DNA from: an uncultured Odoribacter sp.
GTDB lineage: Bacteria > Bacteroidota > Bacteroidia > Bacteroidales > Marinifilaceae
DNA: 64,000 bases
Direction: 5' to 3'
Assembly: GCA_910578105.1 (NCBI GenBank)
Contig: CAJTPD010000004.1
Location: forward strand, 82,933 to 146,932
The position numbers and the translations under genes were made by a program. The stretch's first letter is position 1; the number at the start of each line of letters is the position of its first letter. The notes beneath the pieces are model-generated. The model was not told the DNA's origin, searched no databases, and worked only from the letters and a program-made list of their open reading frames with translations. Positions 44,285 to 52,465 of this stretch are shown in pieces.

Positions 44285-45652
44285 TTAATCTATTGCCTGA
44301 ACACTGACGGCGTCTATATAAATTCCCTGACCGGAAACCGGGTCATTGTAGTTTCTGATTTCTATCCGGAGTTTATTTGCATCCGAAGGGGCTCTGAAAA
44401 TCTTGTTTTCATAGAAATTTATATATCCGTTGGTTTTGCCTTCATAAACTGAAGATTGCAATTGGTTTGAGGACAGGGAAGTACTGCCTTTGCGCCAGGT
44501 GCTGTAACATTTCCATCGGGCGTCGGAATGGGGTGCATTAATATATAAGTGAAGTTGGTAACATTTGCCGCCAACAATCGGAATATCTTGATAAATGTAA
44601 GTCTTGCCTTCTATGAGTACTGCTTTATTGCCTTCTTGTACGGGAGAAGTGACGGAAATGGCTGTTCTGGGGTACTCTTTAGCGGCTGCATCCAGAATCC
44701 AGTATGCTGGTATGTTTTCAAAAAATTTTTCTTCGAAACTTCCGTTGAGGACTAATTCTGTTCCGTTTCCGGTTCCTGTACATGCTTTTTCCGGCGGGTC
44801 TATTTTCCAATCCTCTTCCCGGTTGACCGGTGTTTCCCATTCTACTAACCGGTTTGTAAAGTTCACTTGATATGGGGTGGCTGCTTCCTGGAAAACGGCT
44901 TTAATTTCTGTGATTTGGTTTGCCTGAATCGATTCAATGGGATGTTCCGGGGTAATGAAAACCAAGGAATTTGAAAAAAGAGTCAGAATTGCTTGGTCAT
45001 TTCCCTGAGGAGGAAATACCAGTAGGTCGGTTTCTGAGATTCCGTTTTCCGGTATTGTAATGTTTTTGGTGACAGTGTAATTGCCTGAGTATTCTCCGGA
45101 AAGATTCATTTGTTTTGGAATATTGGAAAGATTTATTTGCAAATCAGTCATCCATTCTGGGATGTTTTCAATCCGGACTCTGAGCATGCCTACTTTGCGG
45201 TTCAAATCGAAAATAACAGGTACTTCATTTGTTTCGTTAACAGAGAACTCTTGAGTACCCAGCAGATGATCTTTGGCTTCATTGTGACTTTTGGAATTTT
45301 TTTGGGCTTTCAGAAAAATCTTTTCAGGGGGCAGATTTTCTTCAAAAATCCAGGAATCTTCTTCTTCTCCTCCTGTCAGGCAGTATCCGGTATAATTACC
45401 CGGCAGCAATTTGAGAAACATTTGGTTAGGGTTGTTTGGGTCAGGATTTGTGCTAAAACGGGAGAATTTTGCATTTTCTTTGTTAAAAATCAAAAATTGA
45501 TAAGTTGTTGGAAAAGGAGTGATGCCTGAGAGGCTTCGGGTACGTACATACATGGGCACATCCTGACGGTCTCCGTCTGACGGCCACGGTTCCATGGAAT
45601 GATGGCATGCGGTCAGCGTGAATACAACCAGCAATATCATAAAATGTTTCAT
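44285..45652 (-). CDS. Fimbrillin-like (FimB/Mfa2-type) lipoprotein with a C-terminal jelly-roll domain
   Basis: 455 residues from ATG 45652; the frame is open 22 codons further up, but the lipoprotein signal (MKHFMILLVVFTLTAC, Cys16) fixes the start. Residues to about 290 form two beta-rich domains in the style of Bacteroidales fimbrial anchor proteins (FLKLLPGNYTGYCLTGG). The C-terminal 155 residues start ELVLNGSFEEKFFENIPAYW and look like a carbohydrate-binding module of the CBM4/9 type, ending YIDAVSVQAID. No fimbrial operon is adjacent. The family call rests on fold-like patterns, so it is moderate. Confidence 0.6.
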   Translation of the reverse strand: MKHFMILLVVFTLTACHHSMEPWPSDGDRQDVPMYVRTRSLSGITPFPTTYQFLIFNKENAKFSRFSTNPDPNNPNQMFLKLLPGNYTGYCLTGGEEEDSWIFEENLPPEKIFLKAQKNSKSHNEAKDHLLGTQEFSVNETNEVPVIFDLNRKVGMLRVRIENIPEWMTDLQINLSNIPKQMNLSGEYSGNYTVTKNITIPENGISETDLLVFPPQGNDQAILTLFSNSLVFITPEHPIESIQANQITEIKAVFQEAATPYQVNFTNRLVEWETPVNREEDWKIDPPEKACTGTGNGTELVLNGSFEEKFFENIPAYWILDAAAKEYPRTAISVTSPVQEGNKAVLIEGKTYIYQDIPIVGGKCYQLHLYINAPHSDARWKCYSTWRKGSTSLSSNQLQSSVYEGKTNGYINFYENKIFRAPSDANKLRIEIRNYNDPVSGQGIYIDAVSVQAID

Positions 45653-45793
45653 GATAGAGTAATTTTTGGTAAGCAAGGAATTCAAGAAACATTCCTCCAC
45701 AGGGAATGTCTGGTACATACAACTTATTTAAGAATAGTATAAAATTATAAAAAAGGAGAAAGGCAGGCAAGAGATTATAAAAAAAATATTTGT

Positions 45794-45814
45794 CAAAAGT
45801 AAATTTTTGCCGGA
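45794..45814. repeat. 21-bp element, second copy (first at 5742-5762)
   Basis: It matches the copy at 5742 at 20 of 21 bases (the difference is T for C at 45804). On the minus strand its end is TACTTTTG (45801-45794), a full -7 match that would start the fimbrillin-like transcript with a leader of about 135 nt. Confidence 0.5.
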
Positions 45815-45901
45815 AGGATGTGCGGTCTCTGGCAGGAAGAAGCTCCAAGGTTGTAAATACCTTTATTTGGTGATAAAGTCAGGTTGTAATAGTGAAAATA
45901 G

Positions 45902-45934
45902 TTTGCTTAGTTTCGTTTTTTTAATTTATATTTG
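45902..45934 (+). promoter_or_regulatory. Promoter of the UspA-like gene
   Basis: TTTG (45902-45905) and TATATTTG (45927-45934) are separated by 21 bp, within the Bacteroidetes range. The leader to ATG 45990 would be about 50 nt. Confidence 0.6.
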
Positions 45935-45989
45935 AAAGCAAATTGTTAATATCTGCTCCACTGATTTTATGACAATAGACTAGTAAAAG

Positions 45990-46661
45990 ATGAGCAATTA
46001 TCATATTGTGGCTTTTTACAGGGAAAGTGAAACAGAAGTTTCAAAACACGCTGAGGTTATCAGCCGGCTGTTTCACTTGCAATTGAGGTATGAAACGGTT
46101 CCCCGGTTGCCTGAAACTATTGCTGCTCTGGTGGGAACAGATACGGTTCTTTGTTTATTGGACCGTACTGTTTTCAGATTCAGGCGGCTGATGAAATATG
46201 TATATGCTTTGAACAGACCGGTTATTGTAGTACATCCGGAAGATTCAACCGAAGTCTACAACCATTTGAAAGTTCCTGTCGGATATTTACAGGAAAATAA
46301 GGAAAAAGTAGTCTGGGCTAATTTTTTTCAGCGTAATAATCCCGAAAGCAAAATTGAGTTGGTAGTTCCGCAGGAAAAGGATGAAGACATAGCCTCTATG
46401 GTCCGGAATAATGTGGCTTTTATTGAACAGATTTTGCAAAATTCGAAGGCTTCCTATTCGAAAAGTTATGCAAAAGGCAGTTTTGAGAAAAATCTGAAAG
46501 AATTATTCCGGGGAAGTGACGACTGTATTCTTTTTATCATGCGGCCTTTCCGGATTTTTTCTTTTTACCTGCCTTTTAATATACGTCTTTTCCGGAAATA
46601 TGCGCACACTCCGACGATGATTATTCCGAGGGATGATGCACTTTATATTCCTTGTCATTAA
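45990..46661 (+). CDS. Uncharacterised protein with a UspA-like double-domain pattern
   Basis: 223 residues, no signal peptide and no membrane helix. The order of elements (HIVAFYRE at the start, RPVIVVHPED, then DDCILFIMRPF and a final HTPTMIIPRDD) resembles the alternating strands and helices of Usp/Rossmann-like folds, but the ATP-binding glycine motif of ATP-binding Usp proteins is not seen. It converges on the next gene with only 5 nt between stops. I cannot name its function. Confidence 0.55.
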   Translation: MSNYHIVAFYRESETEVSKHAEVISRLFHLQLRYETVPRLPETIAALVGTDTVLCLLDRTVFRFRRLMKYVYALNRPVIVVHPEDSTEVYNHLKVPVGYLQENKEKVVWANFFQRNNPESKIELVVPQEKDEDIASMVRNNVAFIEQILQNSKASYSKSYAKGSFEKNLKELFRGSDDCILFIMRPFRIFSFYLPFNIRLFRKYAHTPTMIIPRDDALYIPCH

Positions 46662-46666
46662 CGGAA

Positions 46667-49633
46667 TTATATACTTAGTCCGATGGAAAAGATGAGTTCT
46701 GTAAACATTTTATGGTTTTGAGTTTCGTAGCCGGTACGGACCCCCAGATGAATGGGATAGGTAAGCTGAAAAAAGTGAGTATCTGTAGTAAGTTCTATGC
46801 CATAAGACGAGTAGTTGCAAGTCTTGATTTTATTCCGGCTGGTTCCTAAATCGTAGAAAAGGCAACCTTCCAGATTTTTAAAATAGAGCACAGAGCCCAG
46901 TGAGCGGTCCGGGTAACAAACCGGAAGCCGGTAGGAACATCGTAGTGTTGCAATTTCATAGCCATATAAGCTGATTCCCCGCGGGGATAATATTTTGTTG
47001 CCGTAGTTCCGTGTTTGTCCGGACATATGTTGGAATCCGTTATATATGTTTAGAGAGTGGTTAGTCTGGATACCGGGAAAATAGAATCTGCTTTCATACC
47101 ACCATTGGTATCCCAGGTCGAGTCCGTTACGCAGTGCATCGGTGTAGCCGAGAGACAATATTTGTCCCCACCGGGGGTTCGTTTCTTGTTCTGTCATACG
47201 TGTTTGATTGCTAAAGGTCAGACCATATTCTAAAAGTTGGTAAAATTTGGCTGACTGGTGGATGCGATAGTCTTGTTTATTGGCGGGATAGCCCCATAAC
47301 TGATTGTCAACGATGCGGAAAGCATACAGTTTGTCCGGGCGTTGGCGATGAAGGGATTCTATTTTATAGCGGAAGTAAGGATATATATAGCGGTTGTATT
47401 GTTTTCGGGAAATGTTGAAAGGAAATCGGACACTGAGTTCTGCTTGCGACCGTCGGGCCTTATTATGGATGTATAGTGGTCGGAGGGAGTCTGTATTCAG
47501 GTGTGTAGCCATGGCCGTAGTGTAATAGTCGTCCCTGCCGCTTTTCAGATTCAGACCGAAAACCGGCCATAAACCGCTGTAAGTGGCATTCAATAACCAG
47601 GCTCCGTGGTCGTAGCCGGAGTTCAGAATATAGCCGGCTGTGAAGGACAGAGAACTTAATTTATTCTGGGAGTATATAACGGCACCCAAATCGACGTCCA
47701 TTCCATTCAAATCTATGTACAGAGGAGCCCAACTGTGAATGTTGAGCAGGTGTGTGAATTTGTTATATTTCCTGGTGGGGTAAATGGAATCGCTACTCAG
47801 GGATAATTGCCAGTTTTCCTGGTGTTTCATGCTGTCTGCCAAGCGAAAATCAGTATATTTTACCGGCCGGCTATGTAGGTGTTCGTGTTTCACTTGTCCG
47901 GGTTTGTAGCCGTCGGCAGTGTAAAAAGAAAAATAAAGTTGCCCGTTGGCAGGGTCGTAAAAAGGAAACCGTATTCCGTAGCGGCTTTCCAGAATTTGGG
48001 TGATTTTTTCTTGGTTGAGCTGGTAAAAAGCATTGTTTCCATTGTAAGATGCCCTGTAAATGACACAACTGTCACAAATTACCGGGTTGTCTGTTTCATA
48101 ATAAATGTTTTCTGTCAGTTGTTGCCGGGTTTGTGTTGCCGGTTCGATACTTTCCAGGTGTAATCCTGCCGGAGACTGCACTACTGTAATGATTTTTCCG
48201 TTTGTGTATGAAGGGTGTATAAAAAGTTCGTTATCATTTCCTTGCAGACGCCAGATTTCGTGCTTTAAGGTGGAGTCGGTGAGTACAAGAAAAGCTTGGT
48301 TCCGGTTGTTTATTTCAACAAATCCCCATCCTTTGTCTGTTTTAAATGGGGCAAACTGGTTTGTATTTCCCCGGTGGCGTTTGTATTTTCCGGAGGTCGG
48401 GTTATAAGTGCTTAAACGCATCCGTCCTCCTTGTTCCCACCTGACGTGCGGGTAATATTCACTCCAGACAATCTGATTGTGGTTGTATGCAAATTTGTAA
48501 TCGTCCGGAATTCCTGTCCGTGTGAGTATTTTTTCTGAATTTTCCCGGAGCAGTACAAAGGCCCCTGTTTCCTGTAATCCTTGTTTATAAGCAATCAGGG
48601 AATTCGTAGAGACCGGGGTCGGATAGTAATAATTCGTGTAAAATTTATTGTGGGTGGCAATGGTGTCGAAATGGTTTGCAATCCTGCCGGATTCCCGTTT
48701 CCATATTTGCTGTAATTCTGAAAAATTATCCCGGTAAAGAGTGCGTTTGGCATTCGGGAAGGTATTTTTTTGTTTTATGCTGTCCGGACGAAGAAATAGG
48801 GAACGGAATGTGGAGTCGTTCCATAAGCTGTCACGTTTATTTTGCATACTTAAAGATAAACTTTTCCTGAAAGGAGTGATGCTAAAAGGACGTCTTCCTG
48901 TCCGGGTCAAAGCTTTTGCCCATATATCCGGGCCATAGTTAATTCGTGAATTGGCAGTCATAAAATAGCCCATGGTGTATCGGTTGGGAACAAAATCTTT
49001 ACAGGAACCGAGGATGGCTTTTTGAAAGTTGTAAATTCCTTTCTCGACAACCTGGGCTTTCATTTGATTCAGAAATTCGGGAGAACGTCCACGTCCGATA
49101 TGCCCGACGGAACTTTCAAAGCATACTGCGTCTCCTTCCATAAACCACATGGGGACATATAATCCTGTAACTGCAATTGGAAAAAGTTCGCCAAAAACGT
49201 AGCTGAATCCTTTCGTGATTCCCTGGTTTATTTTGTCCAATTGTACGACATGGCGGAATTCGTGAACGCAAAGATGTTCCAGCCAACTGTCTGTGGGTTC
49301 CTGTGGCGGCATCGTATAAAGTTCGCTTTTGCGTGGAACCAAGGCTACATTTCCGTTGGCTATGCCTCCGTCGGCGTGGATAATCATGGAAATTTTTTTG
49401 GGTTTTAGTTGCAGAGTATTGGCATGTTGATAAAGTTTTGTATAAATGTTTGCCATTTTTTGTGCATTCTTTTCAAAAAAATCAGGGAAGATGATTTGAA
49501 AATCTTTGGTGTGAATTTGCTTCCAGTGAAGTGAAGTACGATCCTGACCAAAATTGACGAATTGTGCACGACCGGACAAGACTGAAGATAGAAGGACGAA
49601 AATGAGAAATAATTTGTAATAAAGATTTTGCAT
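46667..49633 (-). CDS. Large outer-membrane protein with metallopeptidase-like head, propeller-like middle and beta-barrel end
   Basis: 988 residues with a signal peptide (cleavage near residue 23, SGRAQ). The head contains HEFRH (124-128), an HExxH zinc motif, and Glu166 in WFMEGDA, placed like the third ligand of gluzincin peptidases. A middle region (about 290-600) shows repeated strands as in TolB/WD-type propellers, for example GMRL-type turns and WGFVEINNRNQAFLVLTDS. The last 350 residues alternate like a barrel and end in LIFSIGLSI, a typical outer-membrane insertion end. It could be a surface peptidase or an assembly factor; the substrate is unknown. Confidence 0.65.
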   Translation of the reverse strand: MQNLYYKLFLIFVLLSSVLSGRAQFVNFGQDRTSLHWKQIHTKDFQIIFPDFFEKNAQKMANIYTKLYQHANTLQLKPKKISMIIHADGGIANGNVALVPRKSELYTMPPQEPTDSWLEHLCVHEFRHVVQLDKINQGITKGFSYVFGELFPIAVTGLYVPMWFMEGDAVCFESSVGHIGRGRSPEFLNQMKAQVVEKGIYNFQKAILGSCKDFVPNRYTMGYFMTANSRINYGPDIWAKALTRTGRRPFSITPFRKSLSLSMQNKRDSLWNDSTFRSLFLRPDSIKQKNTFPNAKRTLYRDNFSELQQIWKRESGRIANHFDTIATHNKFYTNYYYPTPVSTNSLIAYKQGLQETGAFVLLRENSEKILTRTGIPDDYKFAYNHNQIVWSEYYPHVRWEQGGRMRLSTYNPTSGKYKRHRGNTNQFAPFKTDKGWGFVEINNRNQAFLVLTDSTLKHEIWRLQGNDNELFIHPSYTNGKIITVVQSPAGLHLESIEPATQTRQQLTENIYYETDNPVICDSCVIYRASYNGNNAFYQLNQEKITQILESRYGIRFPFYDPANGQLYFSFYTADGYKPGQVKHEHLHSRPVKYTDFRLADSMKHQENWQLSLSSDSIYPTRKYNKFTHLLNIHSWAPLYIDLNGMDVDLGAVIYSQNKLSSLSFTAGYILNSGYDHGAWLLNATYSGLWPVFGLNLKSGRDDYYTTAMATHLNTDSLRPLYIHNKARRSQAELSVRFPFNISRKQYNRYIYPYFRYKIESLHRQRPDKLYAFRIVDNQLWGYPANKQDYRIHQSAKFYQLLEYGLTFSNQTRMTEQETNPRWGQILSLGYTDALRNGLDLGYQWWYESRFYFPGIQTNHSLNIYNGFQHMSGQTRNYGNKILSPRGISLYGYEIATLRCSYRLPVCYPDRSLGSVLYFKNLEGCLFYDLGTSRNKIKTCNYSSYGIELTTDTHFFQLTYPIHLGVRTGYETQNHKMFTELIFSIGLSI

Positions 49634-49798
49634 ATTCTTTTTCCGATTAAAATGCTAAAATATATGATTTGATTGAGATAACGGAGTATACGTACTTATT
49701 TTTTGGCGAATGGTTTTCTGGCCGGTAATAAAGGAATGTTTTGTTTTTATGAATGGCGTAAAGTGGGGACCGGTGCAGGTAACTTAAAAAACTTTGCC

Positions 49799-49806
49799 TA
49801 CCTTTG
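49799..49806 (+). promoter_or_regulatory. Candidate -7 box of the ligA promoter
   Basis: TACCTTTG matches TAnnTTTG and ends 25 nt before the ligA ATG at 49832. No clear TTTG lies 19-21 bp upstream. Confidence 0.45.
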
Positions 49807-49831
49807 CAGAAGGATAAAAAGTTCAGTAATT

Positions 49832-52321
49832 ATGCAGACAGAGCAGGATAGAATTATAGAATTGCGGAAAGCACTGGAATATTACAATTATAAATATTAC
49901 ATTGAAAATATTTCTGAAATTTCAGACCGGCAATTTGATGAGATGATGCACGAATTGGAGAAGTTGGAGGCTGCTTATCCCGGTATGTATGACCCTAATT
50001 CTCCGACTCAGCGGGTGGGGCAGGATATTAACCGGGAATTTAGCCAGGTGGCTCATAAGTATCCGATGTTATCTTTGGGAAATACTTATAGTGAACAAGA
50101 GTTGCGGGATTTTGACCAACGGGTTCGTAAAGTGACTGGTGAGCAGGTGCAGTATGTCTGTGAGTTAAAGTACGACGGAACTTCGATTAGCCTGACTTAT
50201 GTGAATGGTGAACTGGAACAGGCTGTGACCCGGGGAGACGGAGTGAAAGGAGATGATGTAACGGCTAATGTACGGACAATTCGTACCGTTCCTTTAAAAT
50301 TGCACGGTGACTATCCTTCTGAGTTTGAAATCCGGGGAGAAATTCTGATGCCTTTTTCTGTTTTCAGTAAGTTGAACCAAGAGAAAGCGGAGGCCGGAGA
50401 GCCTCTTTTTGCCAATCCCCGGAATGCGGCTGCGGGAACCTTGAAGTTACAAAATTCATCTTTGGTGGCAAAACGGCATCTGGACTGTTTTTTGTATTAT
50501 ATACCGGGGGATGTGACACCGGCTTCCACACATTATGAAAATCTGATGAAAGCCAGGGAATGGGGATTTCATATGCCTTCCTATATTCAGCTTGCCAATA
50601 CTTTTGAGGAAGTATGGGCTTTTATTACCAGATGGGATAAGGAAAGGGCTAATTTGTCTGTACCTATCGACGGGATTGTCATCAAAGTGAATGACATCGG
50701 GATGCAGCATTTATTAGGATATACGGCAAAGTCGCCCCGTTGGGCCATTGCTTATAAATTTAAAGCAGAGCAGGTGGAGACGCCTTTGACGGATGTTGTT
50801 TATCAGGTGGGGAGGACAGGGAGTATTACCCCTGTAGCTAATTTGGAACCTGTACATATTGCCGGTACGACAGTAAAGAGGGCATCTTTGCATAATGCTG
50901 ATATTATTGCTTCTTTGGATTTGCATGAACATGATACCGTTTATGTGGAGAAAGGAGGGGAGATTATACCGAAAATTGTTGGGGTTGATAAGTCAAAACG
51001 CCGGGAGGATGCTTTGCGGGTGGAGTTTATCACTCACTGTCCCGAATGCGGTACAGAACTGGTTCGGATGGAAGGAGAAGCTAATCATTACTGTCCGAAT
51101 GAGGACCATTGTCCGCCGCAAATTGCCGGAAAAATAGAACATTTTGTGAGTCGTAAGGCCATGAATATTGAGGGAATGGGTGAGGAAACGATTGATTTGT
51201 TGCTGAGTAAAAAAATCATCGGGAATGTAGCGGATATTTATGGTTTACCTTCGAAAAGAGAGGAATTGGTCGGGCTGGAGAAAATAATTTATCCGGAAAG
51301 TTTTGAAATGACCAGTATCCCGTTGGCGAAAGTTATTTATGCTTTTGAAATCGGTTTTAAGAATATTTCTGTCCGGATGGCGGAGGCTTTGGCGGATCGG
51401 TTTGGGCATTTGAAGGCCTATGTCAATGCTTCCCGGGAGGAGTTGTTGGCAGTTGTCAGGGATGAAAATATAGTCAACCGGATACGGGAGTATTTTCGCA
51501 CGCCGTTTAATCAGTTTTTGGAAAAGCTGGAAAGTGCCGGAGAAGTAGAAAATATACCTTTGGATTATGTCATTTTTGCATTCGGTATCCCCGGTATTGA
51601 TTGCCATAAAGCTGACTTACTGGCAGCCCGTTTTGATTACATATATGAACTATCTGTTGCTACTCCGGCAGAAATAGCAGAAGTTGAAGGGATTAGCCCG
51701 GAAGAAGCCGATGGTATTGCCCGTTTCTTCCGGCATAATGAAAAATTGGTACGAAAATTGAATACATTGAATGTTTATCGGTTGCAGGAAAAGTCTGTAG
51801 ATAATCTGATTGCGGGAATTGAAAAATCAAAATCGGCCGGTTTCCCGGCTTTACTGAATGCTTTGGGAATTCGTTACATTGGGGAGACTGCTTCGCGTAA
51901 TCTGGCAAAAAGTTTCCGGAATATCCGCAGTCTGATGGATGCTACTTATGAGCAGTTGAAAGAAGTTGAAGATGTAGGCGAGCAAATGGCCGGTAGTTTG
52001 TTGCGTTGGTTCGGAAAAGAAGAAAATCGGCAAATTGTGAAACGTCTTGTGGCATATGGCGTACAAGCAGAAATGGAAGAAAAGGCGGGGGAGAGTGACC
52101 AGTTTTCAGGTATGACTTTTGTAATTACGGGGACTTTAAGCCGGCCGCGTGAGTATTTTAAAGAACTGATTTTAAATGCCGGGGGAAAGGTTAGTGATTC
52201 CGTGTCAGCGAAGACGACTTGTTTAGTTGCCGGGGAAAATGCCGGAAGTAAACTTAAAAAAGCCGAAAAACTGGGGACAAGGATTTTGTCAGAAGAGGAA
52301 TTTTATGACTTATTGAAATAA
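49832..52321 (+). CDS. ligA: NAD+-dependent DNA ligase LigA with an expanded helix-hairpin-helix region
   Basis: 829 residues from ATG 49832; the open frame before it includes the promoter. It seals nicks during replication and repair. Domains: Ia plus adenylation domain with the nucleotide-accepting Lys113 (CELKYDG), OB fold (VGRTGSITPVANLEPV), four-Cys zinc finger (CPEC at 403-406, then Cys421 and Cys427), HhH region, and BRCT (about 757-829, FVITGTLSRPREYF). Usual LigA length is about 670. The extra 160 residues lie at about 486-650 and look like two more HhH units before the normal one at about 670-748. The extra units are intact in frame. Confidence 0.96.
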   Translation: MQTEQDRIIELRKALEYYNYKYYIENISEISDRQFDEMMHELEKLEAAYPGMYDPNSPTQRVGQDINREFSQVAHKYPMLSLGNTYSEQELRDFDQRVRKVTGEQVQYVCELKYDGTSISLTYVNGELEQAVTRGDGVKGDDVTANVRTIRTVPLKLHGDYPSEFEIRGEILMPFSVFSKLNQEKAEAGEPLFANPRNAAAGTLKLQNSSLVAKRHLDCFLYYIPGDVTPASTHYENLMKAREWGFHMPSYIQLANTFEEVWAFITRWDKERANLSVPIDGIVIKVNDIGMQHLLGYTAKSPRWAIAYKFKAEQVETPLTDVVYQVGRTGSITPVANLEPVHIAGTTVKRASLHNADIIASLDLHEHDTVYVEKGGEIIPKIVGVDKSKRREDALRVEFITHCPECGTELVRMEGEANHYCPNEDHCPPQIAGKIEHFVSRKAMNIEGMGEETIDLLLSKKIIGNVADIYGLPSKREELVGLEKIIYPESFEMTSIPLAKVIYAFEIGFKNISVRMAEALADRFGHLKAYVNASREELLAVVRDENIVNRIREYFRTPFNQFLEKLESAGEVENIPLDYVIFAFGIPGIDCHKADLLAARFDYIYELSVATPAEIAEVEGISPEEADGIARFFRHNEKLVRKLNTLNVYRLQEKSVDNLIAGIEKSKSAGFPALLNALGIRYIGETASRNLAKSFRNIRSLMDATYEQLKEVEDVGEQMAGSLLRWFGKEENRQIVKRLVAYGVQAEMEEKAGESDQFSGMTFVITGTLSRPREYFKELILNAGGKVSDSVSAKTTCLVAGENAGSKLKKAEKLGTRILSEEEFYDLLK

Positions 52322-52436
52322 TTTTAGTTTTTCAATATCCTTTTTCAACGGAATCTTTTATCTTTATCAGATAAAATGTCAGAAGTAGTGAATTTATTGA
52401 AAGATTTATATGGGATATACTTATCGGAAAATGGCA

Positions 52437-52459
52437 GGATTATTGTCCTGAAATAATCC
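52437..52459 (+). promoter_or_regulatory. Hairpin in the clpC leader
   Basis: An 8-bp perfect stem, GGATTATT (52437-52444) and AATAATCC (52452-52459), with a 7-nt loop, 6 nt before ATG 52466. A competing hairpin, CAGGA/TCCTG (52435-52439 with 52446-52450), uses the same bases. It may be an operator or an mRNA switch; there is no T tract, so a terminator is unlikely. Confidence 0.4.
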
Positions 52460-52465
52460 GTAATA

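Larger units (their letters stand above)
45653..45989. other. 337-bp divergent intergenic region
   Basis: It contains the second copy of the 21-bp element (45794-45814), a -7 box for the fimbrillin-like gene within it, and a good promoter for the UspA-like gene at 45902-45934. I see no gene in it. Confidence 0.6.

Noticed and set aside
49703..49831. Upstream extension of ligA from a TTG at 49703
   Set aside because: The promoter-like TACCTTTG lies inside it, and normal LigA proteins start close to ATG 49832.
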